Shown: positions 57,768 through 64,000 of the stretch, piece by piece
Numbering within the stretch: position 1 is the stretch's first letter
Layout of the letters: each line of letters begins with the position of its first letter
The notes under the pieces: generated by a model
Told to the model about the DNA's origin: nothing
What the model saw: only the letters and a program-made list of their open reading frames with translations
Databases searched by the model: none
From: Winogradskyella eckloniae
Lineage (GTDB): Bacteria > Bacteroidota > Bacteroidia > Flavobacteriales > Flavobacteriaceae
NCBI RefSeq assembly: GCF_013249045.1
Contig: NZ_JABRWP010000002.1
Span: 248,001 to 312,000, forward strand
Direction of reading: 5' to 3'
DNA length: 64,000 nucleotides
Made by a program: the position numbers and the translations under genes

Positions 57768-59219
57768 ATGAATAATAAATACATTGATCTTATTGATCAA
57801 TCCTTTCACTTTCCTCAAGACGAATTTAAACTTGAAGGCAAATCTTTACGTTTCCATAATGTAGACCTTATGAAATTGGTTGAAGAGCATGGAGCACCTT
57901 TGAAATTTACGTATTTACCTCAAATTTCTAATAACATTCAGCGTGCAAAAACGTGGTTTGCTGAAGCGTTTAAGAAACACAATTACAAGGGTGAATACAA
58001 CTATTGTTATTGTACAAAAAGTTCACACTTTAAACACGTTTTAGATGAAGCTTTAACGAACGATATTCATATTGAAACCTCTTCAGCTTTTGATATTGAT
58101 ATTGTACGTGCGCTTAAAAAAGAGGGAAAAATCACCAATAACACGTACGTGTTAAGTAATGGTTTTAAACGCGAAAAGTACATTACAAATATAGCTGAGC
58201 TAATTAATGATGGTCATAAAAACTGTATTCCTATAATTGATAATTACGAGGAAATAGATTTATTATCAGAAGAAATAAACGGTAAGTTTCAAGTTGGTAT
58301 TAGAATTGCTTCCGAAGAGGAACCAAAGTTTGAATTCTATACCTCGCGTTTAGGAATTGGTTATAAAAACATTGTGCCTTTTTACAAATCTCAAATTCAA
58401 GATAATAAAAAAGTAGAGCTAAAAATGTTACACTTTTTCATTAACACAGGCATAAGAGATAACGCATATTACTGGAATGAGTTGCACAAATGTCTAAAAG
58501 TCTACACAGCTTTAAAGAAAATTTGTCCATCATTAAATAGTTTAAATATAGGAGGTGGTTTTCCTATTAAAAATTCGTTGGCTTTCGATTTTGATTATGC
58601 GTATATGGTAGACGAAATTGTAAATCAAATTAAATTGGTTTGTGAGGAAGAAGAGGTAGATGTACCTAACATTTTTACTGAATTTGGAAGTTTCACAGTA
58701 GGCGAAAGTGGAGGTGCTATTTATAAAATACTTTACCAAAAGCAACAGAACGACCGTGAAAAATGGAACATGATAAACTCCTCTTTCATTACAACATTAC
58801 CAGATACTTGGGCAATTAATAAACGTTTTGTGATGTTGCCCATTAATCGTTGGAATGATAGTTACGAGCGTGTACTTTTAGGAGGTTTAACGTGCGATAG
58901 CGATGATTATTATAACAGTGAGCAACACGTTAACGCCATTTATTTACCAAAGTATAATAAAGACAAACCTTTATATATTGGCTTTTTTAACACAGGAGCG
59001 TACCAAGAAACCATTGGCGGTTTTGGTGGATTACAACATTGTTTAATTCCAACACCAAAGCATGTTTTAATTCAGAAAGATGCAGAAGGCAATTTAAGTA
59101 CTCGTGTATTTGCAGAGCAGCAAAAGAGTGAAAATTTATTAGGCATTTTGGGTTATGAAACTGAGACAAAAGAATCTACAATAATTACGTCAAAAGAACT
59201 TTTAGAAAATAAAATTTAG
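57768..59219 (+). CDS. speA: Arginine decarboxylase (ALR-fold, PLP)
   Basis: This 483-residue PLP enzyme makes agmatine from arginine. The N-terminal barrel carries YNYCYCTKSSHFKHV, where the Lys of CTKSS holds PLP, then HIETSSAFDIDIVRAL, IPIIDNYEEIDLL and GIRIASEEEP. The glycine loop is LNIGGGFPIKNS, and the C-terminal beta domain has LLGGLTCDSDDYYN with the reactive Cys and IGFFNTGAYQETIGGFGG. It belongs to the fold III decarboxylases (SpeA/DAP-decarboxylase-like). The gene heads an operon with agmatinase 11 bp downstream. Confidence 0.92.
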   Translation: MNNKYIDLIDQSFHFPQDEFKLEGKSLRFHNVDLMKLVEEHGAPLKFTYLPQISNNIQRAKTWFAEAFKKHNYKGEYNYCYCTKSSHFKHVLDEALTNDIHIETSSAFDIDIVRALKKEGKITNNTYVLSNGFKREKYITNIAELINDGHKNCIPIIDNYEEIDLLSEEINGKFQVGIRIASEEEPKFEFYTSRLGIGYKNIVPFYKSQIQDNKKVELKMLHFFINTGIRDNAYYWNELHKCLKVYTALKKICPSLNSLNIGGGFPIKNSLAFDFDYAYMVDEIVNQIKLVCEEEEVDVPNIFTEFGSFTVGESGGAIYKILYQKQQNDREKWNMINSSFITTLPDTWAINKRFVMLPINRWNDSYERVLLGGLTCDSDDYYNSEQHVNAIYLPKYNKDKPLYIGFFNTGAYQETIGGFGGLQHCLIPTPKHVLIQKDAEGNLSTRVFAEQQKSENLLGILGYETETKESTIITSKELLENKI

Positions 59220-59230
59220 AGTAAAAGATT

Positions 59231-60172
59231 ATGAACAAACAAAATTACGCTGGTATTCCAGATGAGTTAGCAAAATTAGAAACAGCTAAAATTGTTCTAA
59301 TTCCTGTACCTTACGATGGTACAAGTACTTGGCAAAAAGGAGCAGATAAAGGGCCTGATGCTTTTTTAGATGCTTCTGCAAATATGGAACTTTATGATAT
59401 TGAAACAGATTCTGAAGTTTACCAACAAGGTGTATTCTTAGCAGATGCTGTTACAGAAAACGCGTCACCAGAATCTATGGTAGAAGCGGTTCATTTAGCA
59501 ACAAAAAAATACATCAAGAAAAATAAATTTGTTACTGTTTTTGGTGGCGAACATTCTATTTCAATTGGTACTATTAGAGCATTCAATGAAATGTTTGATG
59601 ACTTAACTGTCTTACATATTGATGCACACGCAGATTTACGTGAAAGTTATGACGGTTCTAAATGCAACCATGCTTGTGCTGTTTATGAAGCGAGTCAAAC
59701 TACCAATTTAATTCAAGTAGGTATTCGTTCTATGGATGTCATTGAAAAGACGGTAATGGACGAAGATAAAACATACTTTGCTCACGAGATGGCAGAAGAT
59801 GATAGCTGGATGGATTCTGCCATAGATCAAATGACAGATAATGTATTTATTACATTCGATTTAGATGCACTAGATCCTTCAATTATGCCAAGCACTGGCA
59901 CACCAGAACCAGGAGGATTATTGTATTATGAAACTTTGGAATTCTTAAAACAAGTGTTTGAAGAAAAGAATGTGGTTGGTTTTGATATTGTGGAATTATG
60001 TCCGAATGAAAATGAAAAATCATCCGACTTTTTAGCAGCAAAACTCTATTACAAAATGTTAAGTTACAAGTTTCAAAATGAAGATAGTGAAGATGCTTTT
60101 GAAAGTAACTTCAACGATGCAAATAACCAAGGACATAAAAAATCTAAATTCCAAACAGAAGATGACTACTAA
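59231..60172 (+). CDS. speB: Agmatinase
   Basis: This 313-residue ureohydrolase converts agmatine to putrescine and urea with two Mn ions. Ligand motifs in order: GGEHSISIG, LHIDAHADLRE, and TFDLDALDPSIMPSTGTPEPGG (core DLDALDPS and GTPEPGG). The C-terminal extension of about 25 residues (SNFNDANNQGHKK) is charged and not part of the core. The neighbouring arginine decarboxylase supplies the substrate. Its last 11 bases overlap the next gene. Confidence 0.95.
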   Translation: MNKQNYAGIPDELAKLETAKIVLIPVPYDGTSTWQKGADKGPDAFLDASANMELYDIETDSEVYQQGVFLADAVTENASPESMVEAVHLATKKYIKKNKFVTVFGGEHSISIGTIRAFNEMFDDLTVLHIDAHADLRESYDGSKCNHACAVYEASQTTNLIQVGIRSMDVIEKTVMDEDKTYFAHEMAEDDSWMDSAIDQMTDNVFITFDLDALDPSIMPSTGTPEPGGLLYYETLEFLKQVFEEKNVVGFDIVELCPNENEKSSDFLAAKLYYKMLSYKFQNEDSEDAFESNFNDANNQGHKKSKFQTEDDY

Positions 60173-61139
60173 TAAAGGCGAAATTTCAAAATTCATTGAA
60201 AAGTATTATTTACATTTTAATGCGGCTGCTTTAGTTGATGCAGCAAAAGGCTACGAAGACCAATTAAATTCTGGAGCAAAGATGTTAGTGTCTTTAGCTG
60301 GTGCTATGAGTACTGCAGAATTAGGGAAGATTTTTGCAGAAATGATACGTCAAGACAAAGTTCAAATTGTGTCTTGTACAGGTGCAAATTTAGAAGAAGA
60401 TATCATGAATTTGGTAGCGCATTCACATTACAAACGTGTGCCAAATTATAGAGATTTAACACCTCAAGATGAGTGGGATTTATTAGAGAAAGGCTTAAAC
60501 CGAGTAACAGATACTTGTATTCCAGAAGAAGAAGCTTTTAGACGCATTCAAGAACATATCGTTAAAATTTGGAAAGAGGCTGAAGCTAAAGGCGAACGCT
60601 ATTTGCCACATGAGTATATGTACAAATTATTGTTATCTGGTGTTTTAGAAGAGCATTACGAAATAGATTTAAAAGATTCTTGGATGTATGCTGCTGCAGA
60701 AAAAAACTTACCTATAGTTTGTCCTGGTTGGGAAGATAGCACCATGGGAAACATTTTTGCAAGCTACGTACTTAAAGGCGAGTTAAAAGCAAGTACCATG
60801 AAATCTGGTATAGAATACATGACATTTTTAGCAGATTGGTACACAGATAATTCTAAAGATGGTATTGGTTTCTTTCAAATTGGAGGCGGAATTGCAGGCG
60901 ATTTCCCAATTTGTGTAGTGCCAATGTTATACCAAGATATGGAACGTACAGACACACCATTCTGGAGTTATTTTTGTCAGATTAGTGATAGTACAACAAG
61001 TTATGGTTCATATTCTGGTGCAGTACCAAACGAAAAAATAACTTGGGGAAAGCTAGATATTAATACACCAAAGTTCATCATAGAAAGTGATGCTACTATT
61101 GTTGCACCATTAATTTTTGCTTATCTCTTGGATATGTAA
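60162..61139 (+). CDS. Deoxyhypusine synthase-like protein without the active-site Lys
   Basis: This 325-residue homologue starts at the ATG at 60162 (MTTNKGEISK), overlapping the agmatinase end by 11 bp; an in-frame ATG at 60078 lies within that gene and is unlikely. The NAD-fold motifs MLVSLAGAMSTAELG and VSCTGANLEEDIMNLV are present, as are GWEDSTMGN and SGAVPNEKITWGKL. Where eukaryotic enzyme has GGGxxKHH with the catalytic Lys, this has GGGIAGDF (G246 at the Lys position). It is therefore not a true eIF5A-type synthase. Its place in a putrescine operon suggests another aminopropyl or aminobutyl transfer reaction in polyamine synthesis. Confidence 0.87.
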   Translation: MTTNKGEISKFIEKYYLHFNAAALVDAAKGYEDQLNSGAKMLVSLAGAMSTAELGKIFAEMIRQDKVQIVSCTGANLEEDIMNLVAHSHYKRVPNYRDLTPQDEWDLLEKGLNRVTDTCIPEEEAFRRIQEHIVKIWKEAEAKGERYLPHEYMYKLLLSGVLEEHYEIDLKDSWMYAAAEKNLPIVCPGWEDSTMGNIFASYVLKGELKASTMKSGIEYMTFLADWYTDNSKDGIGFFQIGGGIAGDFPICVVPMLYQDMERTDTPFWSYFCQISDSTTSYGSYSGAVPNEKITWGKLDINTPKFIIESDATIVAPLIFAYLLDM

Positions 61140-61141
61140 TC

Positions 61142-62671
61142 ATGGACAATCAAAAGATTGACAACATAGAATTAAAGTTTCTAACGGTTGATGATTTTGA
61201 AGAATTAAAGTCAGCAACCTTAGAATCTTATGGTGGCGTTTTAGATTCCTACTGGAAAAAACATCACATAGAACGTTTAACTTCTATTTTTCCGCAAGGG
61301 CAAGTGGTTATAAAAATCGATGGTAATATTGCAGGTTGCGCATTGTCTCTCATTGTGGATTATGACAGTATAGATGATGAGCATACCTATGCAGATATTA
61401 TTAAAGGAGATACATTTAAAAATCACGATGCTAATGGCGATGTACTTTATGGTATTGATGTATTTATAAAACCAGAATACAGAGGATTACGTTTAGGAAG
61501 ACGTTTATATGATTACAGAAAAGAAATTTGTGAAACCCTTAATTTAAAAGGAATTGTCTTTGGTGGACGAATGCCAAATTACCATAAACACAAAGGATTT
61601 ACACCTAAAGAATACATTGAAAAGGTAAAGCGAAAGGAAATACATGATCCGGTTTTAAACTTTCAAATTTCAAATGACTTTCATCCTGTACGCGTGTTAA
61701 AAGGCTATTTAGAAGGCGATACAGCATCCAATGAATATGCTGTTTTAATGGAATGGGATAATATTTATTATACAAAAAAAAGCAAGCGCGCTTCAGCGAT
61801 AAAAACCGTTGTGAGATTAGGACTTATTCAATGGCAAATGCGTCCTTATAAAGATTTAGATGCGTTGATGCAGCAAGTAGAATATTTTGTAGATAGTGTG
61901 TCTGCATATCGTTCAGATTTCGCCGTGTTTCCTGAGTTTTTTAATGCGCCATTAATGGCAAAGTACAATCATTTGCACGAGCCACAAGCCATTAGAGAAT
62001 TAGCAGGTTACACTAAGGTTATTGTAGAAAAAATGCAGCAATTGTCTATTTCGTACAATATAAATATCATTACAGGTAGTATGCCAGAATTGGTGGATGA
62101 TGTGTTGTATAATGTAGGCTATTTATGCAGAAGAGATGGAAGTTTAGAGCGCTATGAAAAAATCCATGTCACACCAGATGAAGCTAAAGTTTGGGGAATG
62201 CAACGCGGAAATGAATTAAAAACGTTTGAAACTGATGCAGGAAAAATAGGCATATTAATTTGTTATGATTCGGAGTTTCCAGAATTATCAAGGTTATTAG
62301 CAGATGAAGGTATGGACATTTTATTTGTACCATTTTTAACAGATACGCAAAATGGATATTCTAGAGTGCGTCTATGTGCGCAAGCAAGAGCAGTGGAAAA
62401 TGAGTGTTATGTTGCCATTGCTGGTAGTGTAGGTAATTTGCCAAATGTAAATAATATGGATATACAATATGCACAATCTGCCGTGTTTACGCCTTGTGAT
62501 TTTTCGTTTCCAAGTAATGGTATAAAAGCGGAAGCAACGACCAATACCGAAATGATTTTGGTAGCAGATGTGGACCTCAGTCTTTTACGAGAATTACATG
62601 CTTTTGGTGCTGTAAAAAATTTAAAAGATAGAAGAAAAGATGTTTATGAAGTTGTACGTGTAAACAAATAA
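61142..62671 (+). CDS. GNAT acetyltransferase-nitrilase fusion
   Basis: Residues 1-215 form a GNAT domain: FLTVDDFEELKSATLESYGG, core TVDDFEELKS, and the acetyl-CoA loop KPEYRGLRLGRRLYDYR. Residues 225-505 form a carbon-nitrogen hydrolase with triad E265 (FPEFFNAP), K340 (RYEKIHVTP) and C374 (GILICYDSEFPEL). This fused architecture is known in bacteria but its substrate is unclear. It starts 2 bp after the deoxyhypusine synthase-like gene, so it is the fourth gene of the polyamine operon. N-carbamoyl- or amide-bearing polyamine intermediates are plausible substrates, by context only. Confidence 0.9.
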   Translation: MDNQKIDNIELKFLTVDDFEELKSATLESYGGVLDSYWKKHHIERLTSIFPQGQVVIKIDGNIAGCALSLIVDYDSIDDEHTYADIIKGDTFKNHDANGDVLYGIDVFIKPEYRGLRLGRRLYDYRKEICETLNLKGIVFGGRMPNYHKHKGFTPKEYIEKVKRKEIHDPVLNFQISNDFHPVRVLKGYLEGDTASNEYAVLMEWDNIYYTKKSKRASAIKTVVRLGLIQWQMRPYKDLDALMQQVEYFVDSVSAYRSDFAVFPEFFNAPLMAKYNHLHEPQAIRELAGYTKVIVEKMQQLSISYNINIITGSMPELVDDVLYNVGYLCRRDGSLERYEKIHVTPDEAKVWGMQRGNELKTFETDAGKIGILICYDSEFPELSRLLADEGMDILFVPFLTDTQNGYSRVRLCAQARAVENECYVAIAGSVGNLPNVNNMDIQYAQSAVFTPCDFSFPSNGIKAEATTNTEMILVADVDLSLLRELHAFGAVKNLKDRRKDVYEVVRVNK

Positions 62672-62715
62672 GTATTATATTTAAAAAAAATTAGCATTAG
62701 AAATATTATTAAAAA

Positions 62716-63042
62716 ATGAAACCGAAAGACGCACATTTAAAACGAGTTATAGTTGATTTTAAAAAATTAACACCAGAAATTTTAGCACTACTTGTGGAGA
62801 AATATCCTGACGGCTACGATGATGGAAATGTAATTTCGTTTAAAAATGCAAAGAATGAAACTGTAGAAGCTGTTGAAGTTACAACTGAAGATACTAAGTA
62901 TTTAGTTAAAGTTAGTACAAAGCTAGAGCAGACTATGGAAAATTATGATGAAGATGATTATGAAGATTTTGATGATGATGATCCAAACGCAGTCGTAGAT
63001 CCGGAATTAGAACCTGGAGCTGAAGACGAAGATTTTGGTTAA
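62716..63042 (+). CDS. Small protein with acidic tail, unknown function
   Basis: This 108-residue protein has a folded-looking half (HLKRVIVDFKKLTPEILALL, core VIVDFKKLTPEIL; then DGYDDGNVISF) and a C-terminal tail of mostly Asp/Glu (NYDEDDYEDFDDDDPNAVVD). Relatives are common in Bacteroidetes, where they are sometimes wrongly called DNA primase; no primase motif is present. The acidic tail may bind basic proteins or divalent ions. It lies 44 bp after the GNAT-nitrilase gene and could share its transcript. Confidence 0.75.
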   Translation: MKPKDAHLKRVIVDFKKLTPEILALLVEKYPDGYDDGNVISFKNAKNETVEAVEVTTEDTKYLVKVSTKLEQTMENYDEDDYEDFDDDDPNAVVDPELEPGAEDEDFG

Positions 63043-63064
63043 ATCTTAGTTGCTAATTTTTGAA

Positions 63065-63072
63065 TATTTTTG
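63065..63072 (+). promoter_or_regulatory. Putative -7 box of VOC gene
   Basis: TATTTTTG matches TAnnTTTG, 46 bp before the ATG at 63118. No well-spaced -33 TTTG is found. Confidence 0.38.
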
Positions 63073-63117
63073 TAATTTACTGTATATTAAAGTGTTGTAA
63101 TTTTAAATGGTTGAATT

Positions 63118-63531
63118 ATGGAAACATCATTTCATGTCTCTTTACCGTGTGTAAGTGTAAAAGAAACTAAGAATTTCTACATTAATAGTATTGGAGCTTC
63201 TAGCGGAAGGTCTGGTAAAAATTGGTTAGATGTAAATTTATTTGGCCACCAAATAACATTTATTCAAGCCGAAAAATTCAATTTTAATAATCCCAATTAT
63301 GTATTTGAAGGTAAGTTGTTGCCATCGTTTCATTTTGGTGTTATTGTCAATGAAGACAACTGGAAGGACTTGTATGAAAAACTGAAAAATTTAAACTTAA
63401 ATGTAGTCACACAAACCACGTTTTTGTCAGATAAGCCAGGAGAGCATTTGTCTTTTTTTATTAAGGATCCTAGTGATTATATGTTAGAATTTAAAAGCTT
63501 TAAAAATTCTAAAGACGTTTTTAAAGCTTAA
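63118..63531 (+). CDS. VOC (glyoxalase/dioxygenase) family protein
   Basis: This 137-residue protein has two beta-alpha-beta-beta-beta units. The first carries FHVSLPCVSVKETKNFY (metal-ligand His at 6), the second has LPSFHFGVIVNEDNW with another His, and the C-terminus has DPSDYMLEFKSF with the Glu ligand. These are the usual metal positions of the VOC fold. The family includes glyoxalase I, extradiol dioxygenases and antibiotic-resistance proteins. The exact activity cannot be called from sequence. Confidence 0.87.
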   Translation: METSFHVSLPCVSVKETKNFYINSIGASSGRSGKNWLDVNLFGHQITFIQAEKFNFNNPNYVFEGKLLPSFHFGVIVNEDNWKDLYEKLKNLNLNVVTQTTFLSDKPGEHLSFFIKDPSDYMLEFKSFKNSKDVFKA

Positions 63532-63676
63532 AATCAAATTTTTAATTTAATCTAAACGTTAGTTAGACTAAAAAGAACTTCTACAATTATAGCTACAGTA
63601 ATTATAGCCTTAAGGTTATATTCTAAAAGCATTTGGGCTTGAGGTAGCAAATTCCCAAAACCACACATTATTTAGT

Positions 63677-63726
63677 TATAGATACTACGAGGATTGCAAA
63701 ACCTTGCACGTATTGAGGTGTCTATA
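63677..63726 (+). ncRNA. Predicted structured RNA element (50 nt)
   Basis: Nested stems: outer TATAGATAC (63677-63685) with GTGTCTATA (63718-63726), 9 pairs including one U-G; middle TACG (63686-63689) with CGTA (63709-63712); inner TGCAA (63695-63699) with TTGCA (63704-63708) closing an AACC loop. Bulges AGGAT (63690-63694) and TTGAG (63713-63717) separate them on opposite strands. No T-run follows, so it is not a plain terminator. It lies 51 nt before the gene at 63778. No known class is recognised. Confidence 0.45.
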
Positions 63727-63777
63727 TCTAAAATTTAAACAAAGGAATTTAAACAAGATTTTTAATTTTTAGCAAAC

Positions 63778-64000
63778 ATGAAAAACAAACAATTTATACT
63801 CGTATTTATATTCTCAATTGTAGTATTTAGCGCAAATGCATTATTAGTGAAAAAAACTAAAACGCAAGAAAAACGAAAAGAAACAACAACTGCTACTTTT
63901 GATGGTTATGATGCAGAAGATGGTTATGCCTTTATTGTCCTAGAGGATAAGGATGATCCAGATAGTGAGATGACAATGTTCTTTACAGAAATTTCTGAGG
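63778..64000 (+). CDS. Secreted protein, N-terminal fragment (runs off window)
   Basis: The ATG at 63778 opens a frame that continues to the window end, 74 codons. The start is MKNKQFILVFIFSIVVFSANA, a clear signal peptide (core FILVFIFSIVVFSANA), followed by basic KKTKTQEKRKE and an acidic/Thr-rich part (DGYDAEDGYAFIVL). The function cannot be read. It stands after a structured RNA-like region and is the only gene seen at this edge. Confidence 0.68.
   Translation, partial: MKNKQFILVFIFSIVVFSANALLVKKTKTQEKRKETTTATFDGYDAEDGYAFIVLEDKDDPDSEMTMFFTEISE

Noticed and set aside
60078..60161. Upstream in-frame start for the deoxyhypusine synthase-like protein
   Set aside because: The extra 28 residues would overlap most of the agmatinase tail and lack family similarity; the ATG at 60162 gives the normal N-terminus.

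Overview
The window looks like a chromosomal segment of a marine Flavobacteriaceae-type Bacteroidetes. The evidence is low GC, SusC/SusD outer-membrane pairs, a type IX secretion (T9SS) sorting domain, lipoprotein signals of the ...C-(S/T/N/K) kind, promoter -7 boxes of the form TAnnTTTG, a mevalonate-pathway gene pair, and families almost confined to this phylum (DUF4407, PycTM/DUF5706, GH97). I see no transposase, integrase, phage gene or CRISPR array.

Layout. 1-191: 5' part of a membrane protein leaving the window on the minus strand. 0.37-3.1 kb: an apparent sugar-nucleotide/glycosyl-transfer operon made of a response regulator fused to a GT2 glycosyltransferase, a degenerate GT2 relative, and mannose-6-phosphate isomerase. 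3.1-5.3 kb: small single genes (PhnA-like, a hidden 46-residue membrane protein, DUF1272, STAS-like, SnoaL/DUF4440-like lipoprotein). 5.3-9 kb: a DUF4407 membrane protein and a BlaI/M56 (BlaR1-like) pair whose promoter carries two perfect BlaI-type operators. 9.1-13 kb: M20 dipeptidase, tRNA-Leu(UAG) with promoter and terminator, Gfo/Idh/MocA oxidoreductase and an FGHS-family sugar permease.

13.3-39.9 kb is the centrepiece: an alpha-glucan (starch/glycogen/maltodextrin) utilisation locus. The minus arm is susC-susD-susE-like, then an intergenic terminator/attenuator, then a T9SS-exported GH13 amylase. The plus arm is a LacI-family regulator, then SLC45/GPH-type sugar permease, beta-phosphoglucomutase, GH65 maltose phosphorylase, GH13 neopullulanase-like, esterase, GH31, two further GH13 amylases, GH97 (SusB-like) and a small surface protein. 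Inferred flow: surface amylase cuts polymer, SusCDE import oligosaccharides, periplasmic or membrane-anchored GH13/GH31/GH97 shorten them, the permease carries maltose inward, and GH65 plus PgmB yield glucose and glucose-6-phosphate. A near-perfect LacI/PurR-type operator lies between the two arms, and the permease mRNA has a leader with three consecutive hairpins.

40-47.5 kb: a GAF-domain protein, a convergent HD-domain/PycTM fusion with no nucleotide cyclase nearby, and a very large lipoprotein joining a metallophosphoesterase, a possible kinase-like module and an outer-membrane beta-barrel. 47.6-54.3 kb: a same-strand series with a flavoprotein, DUF1697, mevalonate diphosphate decarboxylase, mevalonate kinase, UbiA prenyltransferase, nitrilase and an RluB-like protein that lacks the catalytic aspartate. 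54.3-57.3 kb: minus-strand periplasmic genes (transglutaminase-like, carboxypeptidase-regulatory-like, two thioredoxin-fold lipoproteins). 57.5-62.7 kb: a polyamine cluster with a possible 50-codon leader ORF, arginine decarboxylase, agmatinase, a deoxyhypusine-synthase homologue without the catalytic lysine, and a GNAT-nitrilase fusion. 62.7-64 kb: an acidic-tailed small protein, a VOC protein, a 50-nt predicted RNA structure and the start of a further secreted protein.
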